In this document: positions 1 to 7,811 of the stretch, one piece after another
Position numbering within the stretch: the stretch's first letter is position 1
Layout: the number at the start of each line of letters is the position of its first letter
From: Bifidobacterium erythrocebi
Lineage (GTDB): Bacteria; Actinomycetota; Actinomycetes; Actinomycetales; Bifidobacteriaceae
Assembly (NCBI RefSeq): GCF_012932675.1
Contig: NZ_JAAIIF010000010.1
Coordinates: 1 to 64,000, forward strand
Direction: 5' to 3'
Length of the DNA: 64,000 nt
Notes under the pieces: generated by a model
The model's database searches: none
What the model saw: the letters and a program-made list of their open reading frames with translations, nothing else
Told to the model about the DNA's origin: nothing
Position numbers and translations under genes: made by a program

Positions 1-361
1 TTCCGTCTCCTGGCTTCCAATCGCGGTTTTTTGTTTTGGCGAATGAAAATCGTACACAGGACGCGGGCCATGCCCTCCTGCGTCAGGGCCGGAATCCGAA
101 AGTGCGCAAGATTTCGGACGTTATCAAACTCTCTCCTTTGAATCATGCTTCAGTAGTGAATTCTTTGATTGTGTTGTTTTTGCGTTGGGCTGCTTTGCCC
201 GTTGGTCTTCAGTGGCGGTCACTTTTTTATACTTAGTAACTGCTTAGTTAAATCATATTATATTTTCTCTATCCTGTTGTTTCCGGCGTGTCCCAACACT
301 TCCCACCCTTCCCTCACCAATCTGCGGTACCTTAGTAAGCACTAAGAGAGAAGGAGAACAG
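1..361. other. left-edge intergenic region upstream of the first TetR gene
   Basis: No convincing gene is seen. The only ORF of size (from about 36) has no ribosome-binding site and no recognisable domain. The stretch holds three copies of CTTAGT at 232, 243 and 331. The last forms a perfect inverted repeat, CTTAGT-N4-ACTAAG at 331-346, just ahead of the GAGAAGGAGA ribosome-binding site of the TetR gene at 362. The first shares CTTAGTAA with it. I infer an autoregulatory operator region. The promoter elements themselves are not clear, although the AT-rich block at 250-270 could hold a -10. Confidence 0.45.
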
Positions 362-988
362 ATGCGTCGACGTACCGAGCGGACACCCAAGAAAAGAATG
401 AGCGCCGAGGAGCGCAGACGCAGCATCCTCGAAACCACCATCTCGTTCATCTCCCAGTTCGGATTCTGGGGATTCACCATCCGCGATGTGGCGCAGGCTC
501 AGAACATCACCGAGGCAGGCCTCCTTTACTACTACAACACCAAGGAACAGCTGCTTGAGGAAACCCTCAAGTACGCCGACCGCACCAATCAGATAGCCAT
601 CGCCAAGCATCTTGGCGTGGAAGGGGTAACGGGAGAGGTCCTCGAAGACGGCATCGCATACCATTGCGACCTCGGTCTCAAGGCCATCTCCACGGGAACC
701 GTGGAAACGAACGCCGGACGCCCGGAGATGGTCCGCCTCTACACCCTGCTGGAAAGCGAGGCCCTGAGCGCGGACCACCCCGTGCACGAGTATTTCGAAC
801 AGCGTGAAATCAATCTGCTCAAGGAATACGCGCTCGCCGCCGAACGGGACGGCGTGCCTGATCCCAAGCGCACCGCATTGCAGGTGCTCTCCGCAATGGA
901 GGGTCTGCAGCTGCGCTGGCTCAACGGGTCGCATGAGGTCGACTTCGTCGGGGAATGGAAGGCCATCATCGACCTGCTCATCCCGTAA
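362..988 (+). CDS. TetR/AcrR-family transcriptional regulator
   Basis: A 208-residue one-domain-plus-ligand-domain repressor. The N-terminal helix-turn-helix (about residues 16-62) has the family pattern RRSILETTISFISQFG followed by FTIRDVAQAQNITEAGLLYYYNTKEQLL. The C-terminal part (70-208) is the variable effector/dimerisation domain. The ATG at 362 is preceded at good distance by AGAAGGAGAA. The C-terminus (EGLQLRWLNGS... and a final hydrophobic stretch) clearly resembles that of the second TetR gene at 3445-4074 (DGIQLRWTRRPP...). The two regulators flanking the beta-galactosidase therefore look like paralogues. It converges on the GH42 gene with only 19 bases between stops. A perfect inverted repeat CTTAGT-N4-ACTAAG just upstream suggests autorepression. 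The ligand is unknown. A plausible inference is a sugar or host-derived signal, since its neighbour is glycan-active. Confidence 0.88.
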   Translation: MRRRTERTPKKRMSAEERRRSILETTISFISQFGFWGFTIRDVAQAQNITEAGLLYYYNTKEQLLEETLKYADRTNQIAIAKHLGVEGVTGEVLEDGIAYHCDLGLKAISTGTVETNAGRPEMVRLYTLLESEALSADHPVHEYFEQREINLLKEYALAAERDGVPDPKRTALQVLSAMEGLQLRWLNGSHEVDFVGEWKAIIDLLIP

Positions 989-1007
989 GGCGCAATCGGC
1001 AGGACCT

Positions 1008-3131
1008 TTAGCCCACGATCACCGCCAGATTCCACGGGCCGATCTCCAGCTCGCCGCCTTCGGCCACCAGTGAACCGGCCTTGAGCGCGACGCCCGCGTT
1101 TGCCGCCGCATCAAGCTCGCCGCTTCTGCCGATCACCTCCGGCGCGACCACCACCTCGCCGGCGACCGGGCTTGCCGCCACGACCGGCTCGGCGGAATAG
1201 TTCAGCAGGTAGGTGACCGTCTCGCCCCTGGCATTCACACCCTGGCGCACGGTGAGCGTTCCGGCAAGCCGCTCCCCCACACCGGCAACACCGGCATGGT
1301 CGACGGCTTCACGCAGCACCTCGCGGATCGCATCGACATCAAGCAGCGTGGCGATCCATTCGGCGTCGCCCTTGCCGAAGGCATGACGTGTGATGGCCGC
1401 ATAACCCTTCCACGCATAATGCCCGTACGAAGCCAGCACTTCCGTGTCATCCGCGGCATCAAGCAGTTCGATCATGGACTTCGCCTCGACCGGCTGCATA
1501 CCGGCAAGCGGGCCGGAGAATTCCACCGGCACGTTCTTCGGCCGGGTGAACTGGTTATAGGTCATACCGAACACATCGGTGAGGTTGTGCGGCGCACGGT
1601 CGTGCCATACGGTCACCTCATCGTCGGCCACGAAGGAACGCATGGTGGCAACCAAGTGGCCGCCGTTGGAAACGAATTCACGCAGACGATCGGTCGTCTC
1701 CTGCGGAGCGCAGTACAACGCCGGGGCCACGATCATCTCGTATTTGCCCAAACGTTCGGCAGACGCATCGGAGGGGATGAAATCGCATTCCACGTTAAGC
1801 TCGAACAGCGCATCGTAGACGTTGCGCACCACATCGTTGTACTTGAGGGTTCCGCCGAACGGGAAACCAGCCTCGATGAGGAACCAGTCGAGCGCGGTCA
1901 ACGATTCGTTGCTCACCATGATGGCGACCTTGTTGCGCTTCCTCAGGTGGACAAGCCGCTCCCCCACTTCCGGCCTGGCGATTTCGCGGCCGAACACGCC
2001 CGCCTCACGGTAGGTGGGATTCGGTTCGAGATCATGGCTCAGGAGACCCTTCCAGTAGGTCTCGAAAGAGTTGTGGATGGAATGCCAATGCCAGTACTCC
2101 ACCATATCCGCGCCGGAAGCGAGATGGGAGTAAGCCTGCAGACGAAGCTGACCGGGGAACGGCAGCCAACCGTGCTGCCCCTGCGCCTCGGTTTCCAGCA
2201 CCAGATAGTTGTTGCCGTCCTTGGTGGAGCGGGCCACGTCGCCGCCGAAGGCGATCTCCTTGCCGGTCAGCTCGTCCTCGGTCGGGTGGTAGATGTCCAC
2301 GCCGGTGATATCCACGGCCGTGGCGGCCTTGAAGTGGTCGACGGACGGCTGCACGCCATAGGAATAACCGCGCCACTCGAAATCGAAATTATGAGTGACG
2401 AACTGATCGTCATGCGCGTACTCGCGCACGATATCCGTCTGCCACTGGAGGAACTGGCGCACCTGGTCGCGGCGGAATCTGTCGAATTCACCACCCAAGG
2501 ACTCGTTGATGGTGGCGGTCACATCCGGGAAATCCTCCCACGAATCGATGCGATTGGACCAGTAATCGAGACCAAAATGCGCGTTCAACGCGTCAAGATC
2601 GCCGTGGAACTTCTCACGCAGGTACTTGACGAACAGACGCTGCATATCGTTGGAGACGGAATCGTAGTACTTCGTCTCGTTGTCCACCTGATAGCCGATG
2701 ACGGCCGGATGGTCGGCAACGTGGGCGATGAGCCGGCGGATCACGCGCTCGCCGTAGAAACGATAGGCGGGATTGACGATATCCATGATCTGACGTGCGC
2801 CGTATTTGCCTTGGCCGTTCGGGGTGACGGCCAGCACGTCCGGGTGCATCTTGACCAGCCAGCTGGGCACCGCGTAGGTCGGCGTGCCGACGATCACGCT
2901 GATGCCTGCCTTGTGCGCGGCGTCGAGCGCACGGTCCACATGGGAGAAATCGAACACGCCCGGCTGCGGTTCGCAGGTACTCCATGTGGATTCGGCGATA
3001 CGGATCACGTTCAGCCCGGCATCCTTCATCATGCGCATATCCTCGTCGATGCGGTCGATGCCCTTCATCGTGAGGTATTCGTCATAGTATGCGGCACCGA
3101 ACAGGATATGATCCACGCAGTTCCTGCCCAT
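1008..3131 (-). CDS. GH42 family beta-galactosidase
   Basis: Hydrolyses terminal beta-D-galactosyl residues of lactose, lacto- or galacto-oligosaccharides in the cytoplasm; no signal peptide is visible. The 707-residue length is normal for bifidobacterial GH42. The order is a TIM barrel (about 1-390) with GAAYYDEY at the start and the acid/base in the QVDNE motif (Glu about 152). The likely nucleophile Glu is about 313 in YLVLETEAQG, followed by VEYWHWHS. A trimerisation/Rossmann-like domain then includes MVSNESLTALDWF, and a small beta domain closes the protein. I chose the ATG at 3131 rather than the ATG 36 bases upstream, because AAAGAGGAAC lies directly before it. It is transcribed alone, away from a promoter framed by two inverted repeats, and flanked by two TetR regulators. 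Exact substrate preference among GH42 enzymes cannot be read from sequence. Confidence 0.93.
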   Translation of the reverse strand: MGRNCVDHILFGAAYYDEYLTMKGIDRIDEDMRMMKDAGLNVIRIAESTWSTCEPQPGVFDFSHVDRALDAAHKAGISVIVGTPTYAVPSWLVKMHPDVLAVTPNGQGKYGARQIMDIVNPAYRFYGERVIRRLIAHVADHPAVIGYQVDNETKYYDSVSNDMQRLFVKYLREKFHGDLDALNAHFGLDYWSNRIDSWEDFPDVTATINESLGGEFDRFRRDQVRQFLQWQTDIVREYAHDDQFVTHNFDFEWRGYSYGVQPSVDHFKAATAVDITGVDIYHPTEDELTGKEIAFGGDVARSTKDGNNYLVLETEAQGQHGWLPFPGQLRLQAYSHLASGADMVEYWHWHSIHNSFETYWKGLLSHDLEPNPTYREAGVFGREIARPEVGERLVHLRKRNKVAIMVSNESLTALDWFLIEAGFPFGGTLKYNDVVRNVYDALFELNVECDFIPSDASAERLGKYEMIVAPALYCAPQETTDRLREFVSNGGHLVATMRSFVADDEVTVWHDRAPHNLTDVFGMTYNQFTRPKNVPVEFSGPLAGMQPVEAKSMIELLDAADDTEVLASYGHYAWKGYAAITRHAFGKGDAEWIATLLDVDAIREVLREAVDHAGVAGVGERLAGTLTVRQGVNARGETVTYLLNYSAEPVVAASPVAGEVVVAPEVIGRSGELDAAANAGVALKAGSLVAEGGELEIGPWNLAVIVG

Positions 3132-3190
3132 AGTTCCTCTTTTCGTTGTCATCGTTGACGCGCCCATCGTTGGCCGTTAACCGTCTTTCA

Positions 3191-3271
3191 TATCTAACGT
3201 TCATTAGATATTGTTACGATATATCCGCAGGAAGATGTTGTCAACCACTACTATCTACCGCGTGTTAGATA
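3191..3271 (-). promoter_or_regulatory. GH42 promoter framed by two 20-bp TetR-type operators
   Basis: On the minus strand TTGACA (3239-3244) and TATCGT (3216-3221) are separated by 17 bases, a plausible -35/-10 pair for the GH42 gene. A perfect inverted repeat TATCTAA-N6-TTAGATA lies just downstream of the -10 (3191-3210). A second copy with one mismatched arm base, TATCTAC-N6-TTAGATA, lies just upstream of the -35 (3252-3271). Their starts are 61 bp apart. Twin operators around a promoter are a standard repressor layout. The likely binder is one of the two flanking TetR proteins. Confidence 0.7.
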
Positions 3272-3291
3272 TTTTTACCGGCGGATAACCG

Positions 3292-3337
3292 TTGCAAATA
3301 CGCCGTTTTGCAATATCTGTGCAACGACACACCGTTG
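3292..3337. promoter_or_regulatory. further inverted repeats upstream of the GH42 promoter
   Basis: TTGCAAA-N8-TTTGCAA (3292-3313, perfect 7-bp arms) is followed by CAACG-N6-CGTTG (3322-3337). They lie about 50-95 bp upstream of the proposed -35. They differ from the TATCTAA-type sites, so they could serve another regulator. Their function is inferred only from symmetry and position. Confidence 0.4.
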
Positions 3338-3390
3338 TTATCTTTCACAAAGTCGACAATAAAAAAAATCAGCAGCAGTGCGCGAGCACC

Positions 3391-3421
3391 AAAAAGCCCC
3401 GCCACACTGCTGCGACGGGGC
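3391..3421 (-). terminator. Rho-independent terminator of the second TetR gene
   Basis: Read on the minus strand, GCCCCG and CGGGGC arms (3416-3421 and 3396-3401) pair around a 14-base loop. They are followed immediately by TTTTT (3391-3395). The position is 24 bases past the stop of the TetR gene at 3445. Confidence 0.7.
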
Positions 3422-3444
3422 CATGATGAGATTCCAAGCGTCTC

Positions 3445-4074
3445 TCAGCGGTAATGATCCCACACCGGGGACGGGAAAATCAGCCGCTCGAAGCCCAACC
3501 ATTCGTCATACATATCAATGGGCGGCCTACGCGTCCACCGCAACTGGATGCCATCCATGGCTTCCAAGCATTGCCGCACGATCGGGCGCACGTTCTCCCA
3601 GCCGCCGACCTCGGGAGGCAGCTTCCACTTGAACTCGGAATAATGGTCCCACACCGCATCCGGACGGTTCTCGAAATACTCGTGCAGTGGGTGCTCGGGG
3701 CTGAACGACTCCGATTCCAGCACCATATACAGCTGCAGCAGACTGCGACGCTGGATGTTGTAGCGCACCAGGAATCTCATGTATGCGGGAAGCAGCATGC
3801 CCTCCGGATCGCTGCCCGGCAGCCCGGACTCGATGAAATCACGCGGCGTGCCCTCGGCATCATAGTTGTCGGTGATGAGCATCGACAGCAGATTCTCCTT
3901 GTTGCCGATGTAATGCAGCATGCCCGGCTGGCTCATGCCGATCGCGTCCGCGATCTCCTTGAGCGACGTGCCGTAATACCCCTTCTCGCCGATCAGCTTC
4001 ACCGCGGCTTGGATGATCTCGTTCCTGCGTTCCACCGGACTTTTGCGAACGCGTTTCTTCCCCTTATCTGTCAT
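3445..4074 (-). CDS. TetR/AcrR-family transcriptional regulator (paralogue of the 362-988 gene)
   Basis: The 209-residue protein has a lysine/arginine-rich start followed by a TetR HTH: RRNEIIQAAVKLIGEKG then TSLKEIADAIGMSQPGMLHYIGNKENLL (about 18-65). A helical ligand-binding domain contains LYMVLESESFSPEHPLHEYF, which closely matches LYTLLESEALSADHPVHEYF in the other TetR. The ATG at 4074 is chosen over an upstream ATG at 4155. The extra 27 codons would run through a 13-bp-arm hairpin and have no family character. The gene is followed by its own terminator. Its position opposite the GH42 promoter makes it the best candidate to bind the TATCTAA-N6-TTAGATA sites, but this is inference; the other TetR is equally possible. 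Confidence 0.87.
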   Translation of the reverse strand: MTDKGKKRVRKSPVERRNEIIQAAVKLIGEKGYYGTSLKEIADAIGMSQPGMLHYIGNKENLLSMLITDNYDAEGTPRDFIESGLPGSDPEGMLLPAYMRFLVRYNIQRRSLLQLYMVLESESFSPEHPLHEYFENRPDAVWDHYSEFKWKLPPEVGGWENVRPIVRQCLEAMDGIQLRWTRRPPIDMYDEWLGFERLIFPSPVWDHYR

Positions 4075-4108
4075 GATTCCCAGTCTACCGAACAGGCGCT
4101 CAATAGCG

Positions 4109-4153
4109 GGAATGCCGCATGTTGACCATGAACAGGCCACCATGCGGCATTCC
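4109..4153. repeat. long inverted repeat between TetR and the ligase gene
   Basis: GGAATGCCGCATG (4109-4121) and its exact reverse complement (4141-4153) form a 13-bp stem with a 19-base loop, right after the ligase stop at 4186 on the minus strand. No run of T follows on that strand. It may be a transcription end point or RNA-stability hairpin rather than a classical terminator. Confidence 0.55.
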
Positions 4154-4185
4154 ACGAATATGCGATATGGAACGGCCGCTCGCCG

Positions 4186-5463
4186 TCAGCCCTGGAACAC
4201 CTCGGGGTGCTTCGGGTCGCCCGGGATATCGTCCAGCAGACCTTCAAGCCCCAGGAACTCCCGCCAGAAGTCGAGCGGCTGGCCATACGGCGTGGCCTCG
4301 CGGCCATGCGCCTGCAGATTGGCCTTGGCCTCAAGCACATCCTCCTCGCGCAGCCCGTCGAAGTAGCTTTCAAGACGAATGCGGTTGGCCGGCACATAGA
4401 ATAGCGACGAGATGATCTCCGTCAGACGTTCCGCGCGCTCCACCGGCAGCGAATCCCAATGGCGCAGTTCGATGAAGTTCTTCAGACGCACATCGTTGAA
4501 ATGCGTGGAGATGATGTGGTTGATCTCATAGGCGTTGAGCTCGCGATCGGGGTACACCTCCCCCGCGTTCTCACGGAAGGCGGCGCGATGCAGCTCCTTG
4601 CCCGTGGCACCGGTGGCCACCGCTTCGGGCGTGTGCGTCAGATCCGCGAACATCAGCGGCGTGCACAGCACATCGCGCGCGTAATCCTCCCAACCGAAGC
4701 GCGGGTCGAACAGACCGGGAATCACGTTCGTGCGCTGGAAGTCCAGGAAGTCCCACATGCGCTGACGTAGCAGCGGGTACGTGTTGAGCTTGCCCTCGAA
4801 ATACGGGCTGTTGCGGAAGAACCATGCCAGAATCGGCCCGATCGCGGTGCCGACGCGCATCTTGGCGATGGAATCGGCCTCGTCCACATAATCGATGCTC
4901 ACCTGCGTGGAGGCGGAGCAGCGCATCATGCACGGGCCGAACTCGCCCACCCTGCCGAGGTAATCGGTCATGGCGTCATAGCGGTCCTTCGGATTGACGG
5001 GAATGTCGGCGAAGCTGGACTTCGGCTGGTAACCGTAGTGCACAAGCCGAAAGCCGAGCTCTTCGATGATGGGATCGGCCTGGCTGCGGAACTCGCCATA
5101 CAGGGTGTTCAGTTCCTGCGGCTCATGCAGGATGCCGATGGACGTTTCGACCTGACCGCCCGGTTCCAGCGACACCGAGATCTTGCCACGCCCCAGGCCG
5201 ACCAGATGCCCGTTCTCCCAATATTCCTTGCTCTCGTCAAAATACGGCGCGATGCGCTTCAGGAACGTCTCGATGCCGTTCGGCTCGTAATAGCTGACCG
5301 CGGTGTCGTCGGCATTATGCACCGGCAGATGCTCGATCTCCACGCCGAAACCGCCGGTGCCTCGTTTGGAACAGCCGCTTTCGAAGAACTTCAGCAGGCT
5401 TTCGACATGCTTGGGATTCGGTTCGGTAAGCAGATGCGCATAACTGATTCTGGGAGTAACCAT
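4186..5463 (-). CDS. glutamate-cysteine ligase-like protein (GCS2/GshA family)
   Basis: The protein (425 residues) resembles the plant/proteobacterial-type carboxylate-amine ligases that join glutamate and cysteine (gamma-glutamylcysteine, first step of glutathione-like thiols). Typical features are FGVEIEHLP near residue 40 (metal/substrate Glu residues), the glycine/serine stretch RGKISVSLEPGGQVETS (about 92-108), a central MMRCSASTQVSIDY segment, and FIELRHWDSLP near 340. The length fits the family. It stands alone: no glutathione synthetase (gshB-like) gene is adjacent, and most bifidobacteria are not regarded as glutathione producers. The true product or acceptor may therefore differ; EgtA-like ergothioneine-pathway enzymes belong to the same fold. 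The ATG at 5463 has only a weak ribosome-binding site. Function at family level is solid; substrate is not. Confidence 0.78.
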   Translation of the reverse strand: MVTPRISYAHLLTEPNPKHVESLLKFFESGCSKRGTGGFGVEIEHLPVHNADDTAVSYYEPNGIETFLKRIAPYFDESKEYWENGHLVGLGRGKISVSLEPGGQVETSIGILHEPQELNTLYGEFRSQADPIIEELGFRLVHYGYQPKSSFADIPVNPKDRYDAMTDYLGRVGEFGPCMMRCSASTQVSIDYVDEADSIAKMRVGTAIGPILAWFFRNSPYFEGKLNTYPLLRQRMWDFLDFQRTNVIPGLFDPRFGWEDYARDVLCTPLMFADLTHTPEAVATGATGKELHRAAFRENAGEVYPDRELNAYEINHIISTHFNDVRLKNFIELRHWDSLPVERAERLTEIISSLFYVPANRIRLESYFDGLREEDVLEAKANLQAHGREATPYGQPLDFWREFLGLEGLLDDIPGDPKHPEVFQG

Positions 5464-5793
5464 GGGCTATATCGTATTCGACGGTGCACCCCGAGCATGC
5501 CGAAGACCCACGAATTGGCTATATGAAAAACTAATGGCAGGTGGCATGCCGGGGATTCGGCATGCCGTAGCCCCCACCGCAATCACCTTGCTCCAGCATA
5601 AGCGTCGAGTATCGCATACGTCCCGGCATATCTTCGCAAGATATATCGAAAGGGCAAAACGATCAAGACAATTGCAAAACTGCACGGGCTGTACAAGCAC
5701 CTCAAAAAGCACCTGCCGCCATTCTCGTGACGTTCGCCCCCGACTTTTTTGCCAAACGCTGTTGATACATATTCCCGCATATTGTTCATATGC
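5464..5793. other. intergenic region with a perfect 9-bp-arm hairpin
   Basis: No supported gene is present. The one clear structure is GGCATGCCG-GGGATT-CGGCATGCC at 5543-5566, a perfect 9-bp stem with a 6-base loop about 80 bp upstream of the ligase start. It could be an operator for the ligase or an RNA hairpin. A weaker GCATAT-N5-ATATGC stem lies at 5777-5793, just past the PIN gene stop. Nothing else is seen. Confidence 0.45.
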
Positions 5794-6366
5794 TCATTGA
5801 GCATCTAGATGAAGCAGCTTCTCCAGTTTTTCTGAGAATCCGTCAAGTCGCAACATCCGCAGATGAGCGATTTCTTCGCGCATGGTGCGTGGAGGATTGT
5901 CCTTGCTGGACACCACTTCGTTCATCACGTCCAATACGTCGTTTCGGTTTCGTTCCAACAAAAGGCACAGGAAATCGTCGGGATGAATCGCGCTGACCGG
6001 ATATCGCTTGAGCCGTTCCGGCGGAAAATCCTTGAGATTGTAGGTGACGATGTAGTCGGCGCCTGCGACCAACGCGGCTGCAAGCACATGCCTGTCATCG
6101 GGGTCGGGCAGTTCGAGCATCGGTTCGCGCGGCTCCCACCCATAAGCGCAATGCGTAGCGTTCATTGAGCATATCGCACGCAAAAAGCTTTCCACCTGAA
6201 CGGGGTTACGGTGTTGGCGTTCAATCAGTGTGCGACGCACCTCAGTAAGGATGCGTTCGGACCATACCGCGTCAATACGATTATGTTCGTCCAACGTCAG
6301 GAGGATATCGAGCAACCAAGTGGTTGGGAACACATTGGCGTCCAATACAGCAACAGGCCTGGCCAT
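5794..6366 (-). CDS. PIN-domain protein, probable VapC-like toxin
   Basis: A 190-residue PIN-fold ribonuclease. The first acidic residue is in VAVLDANVFP (Asp about 9), an acidic residue lies in the ILTEVRR helix (Glu about 41), and the second Asp cluster is LPDPDDRHVLAAAL (about 85-98), followed by GADYIVTYNLKDFP. These acidic residues normally hold the metal that cleaves RNA. The C-terminal about 60 residues (RNDVLDVMNEVV...) are helical and specific to the larger PIN subgroup. It follows an HTH protein gene by 18 bases on the same strand, the usual antitoxin-toxin order. A dyad operator precedes the pair. I infer a toxin-antitoxin module; the RNA target is unknown. Confidence 0.82.
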   Translation of the reverse strand: MARPVAVLDANVFPTTWLLDILLTLDEHNRIDAVWSERILTEVRRTLIERQHRNPVQVESFLRAICSMNATHCAYGWEPREPMLELPDPDDRHVLAAALVAGADYIVTYNLKDFPPERLKRYPVSAIHPDDFLCLLLERNRNDVLDVMNEVVSSKDNPPRTMREEIAHLRMLRLDGFSEKLEKLLHLDAQ

Positions 6367-6384
6367 GGTCTTTTGCCCCTCCAG

Positions 6385-6858
6385 TCAGTCGAACTGGGCT
6401 ACATAGGCGGATAAATCGTCATCATTCATTGCGATTTCCTGCGCCGCCTGACGCATCGCGGACAAGGATGCCTGCATACGCTCACGTTCCTGACGCTGAT
6501 AATCCATGACGTCGACCACGTCGACCATGCGGCGGCCGGACTCGCCGTTGCGCGTGAAGGGCAGACGACCGGAATCGAGGATACGGGCGACGGTACGAGG
6601 CGAACAATCAAGAAGTCTTGCCGCTTGACCAGTGGTGATCATCCGATGCCGCCCCATGACGCCCATCGCCGCATTCAGCGCCGCCTCGAAGGCTTTGTCG
6701 CTCAATTCCACAACTTCGCCATCGGCGGCGACCAAGGCACGATTCCCCATACGAATCGTAGTGCCTTCGTTTGGGGAACGCTTCTTTGCGCGATGGAGAT
6801 TCTTTTTGTCGACGATGCCGGAGCCTTTGACATGCTGGCTTTCCAATACTGCACTCAT
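6385..6858 (-). CDS. HTH (excisionase/MerR-like) antitoxin partner of the PIN protein
   Basis: 157 residues. The N-terminal 40 residues are basic and probably disordered. A DNA-binding helix-turn-helix lies at about 73-112: MITTGQAARLLDCSPRTVARILDSGRLP followed by a GRRMVDVVDVMDY wing, as in excisionase/BldC-type folds. The acidic C-terminus (MNDDDLSAYVAQFD) is a likely toxin-neutralising tail. The start at 6858 has GGGAGG six bases upstream. First gene of a two-gene operon with the PIN gene. The 30-bp dyad overlapping its promoter suggests it represses its own transcription. Confidence 0.8.
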   Translation of the reverse strand: MSAVLESQHVKGSGIVDKKNLHRAKKRSPNEGTTIRMGNRALVAADGEVVELSDKAFEAALNAAMGVMGRHRMITTGQAARLLDCSPRTVARILDSGRLPFTRNGESGRRMVDVVDVMDYQRQERERMQASLSAMRQAAQEIAMNDDDLSAYVAQFD

Positions 6859-6894
6859 ATCTGCCTCCCAGGTCGATGGCTTTCTCGTTCAATC

Positions 6895-6938
6895 ACCATA
6901 TCAAAAGCTGACAAAACTGACAAGATGTCGTTTTGTCA
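6895..6938 (-). promoter_or_regulatory. antitoxin-toxin promoter with dyad operator
   Basis: On the minus strand TTGTCA (6918-6923) and TATGGT (6895-6900) are 17 bases apart. Overlapping the -35 is a 30-bp dyad, TGACAAAAC (6909-6917) mirrored by GTTTTGTCA (6930-6938). An inner GACA-N3-TGTC lies at 6919-6929. This is the expected site for autorepression by the HTH antitoxin. Confidence 0.68.
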
Positions 6939-7104
6939 TACACATGGGAAGAAGACAAATGAGAAAAAAGAACAAGACGGCACTTATAGAACGACCAATA
7001 TCGTTCTGTCAAACAACGGCAAAAATGGACAAGCTTGTACCTGCTGGCTACACCGCCCTTTCGCGATTGACCATCGCCGGATCTGACACGCGATGAGCGG
7101 AAGT

Positions 7105-7428
7105 TTATTCTTCGGCGTTCGGGTTGTACTCCACCACGCTGAGGACCACCACGCCATCCGCGGTGTGCACGAACACGTTCGCGCGCCCACCGACGTCTTC
7201 CAGCCCCTCGACCAGGTGGGAGATCGGTTCGGAATCCAGCACCGGCAGCACCTGGGCGACGCCATCCGCATCCGTGACGGTCAGGGTGTCGTCCAGATAG
7301 CCGGTGGCCAGCGTCTCGTCGACCGCACTTTCGAAGTTGCCCAGCTCGCGGGCTTCCTCTTCCTCGGACTTGACGGCATCCGCCTTGACTGCCTGTTCCG
7401 CTGCCTTATCACGCTGATCTTCCATCAT
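7105..7428 (-). CDS. small acidic protein of unknown function
   Basis: About 107 residues with no recognised domain. A charged helical start (MMEDQRDKAAEQAVKADAVKSEEEEAREL) is followed by a predicted beta-rich half (YLDDTLTVTDADGVAQVLPVL ... NVFVHTADGVVVLSVVEYN). The ATG at 7428 is chosen because AAGGAAAGC lies before it; an ORF extending upstream to 7518 lacks such a site and is arginine-rich, unlike the rest. It is cytoplasmic, with no membrane segment. It sits alone between the antitoxin and the giant dehydratase-related gene, both on the same strand but separated by 200-400 bases. Confidence 0.6.
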   Translation of the reverse strand: MMEDQRDKAAEQAVKADAVKSEEEEARELGNFESAVDETLATGYLDDTLTVTDADGVAQVLPVLDSEPISHLVEGLEDVGGRANVFVHTADGVVVLSVVEYNPNAEE

Positions 7429-7811
7429 GCTTTCCTTCCGTACCGGTTCACGCATATCTCGTTTTGTGCGGCATGCACGAATCGCACCCGCCCTGCCGGA
7501 CGGCGCACGATACCTCATGCCGCATGTGTTGGAAGCACCCTACCGCCGCAAAGTATCGAGTCCATTTCCCGAAAGAAACACTTTCACATACTGGACAGCC
7601 GTGACTACGGGACGGAGGCTCCATTGAAAGCAAGTGCGGATTATCGAGGGATAAACGAGGCGTTGGGTGGGATGGACTCAGAGGAACGACGGTGAAGACA
7701 GCAGGCAGGATCTCGTATCGAACGGTCGGATAAAAAACGGGCGGGGAACGGACATGCCATCATACACGTCACACGTCCTTTCCCCACCCGTTTCAGGTCA
7801 GCGCTATGGCG
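7429..7811. other. intergenic region upstream of the small acidic protein
   Basis: No gene is supported. Its right part contains the strong terminator of the giant dehydratase-activase gene (7731-7792). Nothing else of note is seen. Confidence 0.5.
7731..7792 (-). terminator. Rho-independent terminator of the giant activase/dehydratase gene
   Basis: On the minus strand AACGGGTGGGGAA (7780-7792) pairs with TTCCCCGCCCGTT (7736-7748) with one G-T pair. A run of T follows (complement of 7732-7737). The loop between the arms is 31 bases. It starts 20 bases past the stop at 7812. Confidence 0.8.

Noticed and set aside
36..236. 66-residue ORF at the left edge
   Set aside because: No ribosome-binding site, no homology pattern, and ends in low-complexity hydrophobic text.
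1296..3158. 620-residue plus-strand ORF opposite the GH42 gene
   Set aside because: It mirrors the codon phase of the real gene, has no ribosome-binding site or domain, and is rich in His/Val/Gly as antisense frames of GC-rich genes are.
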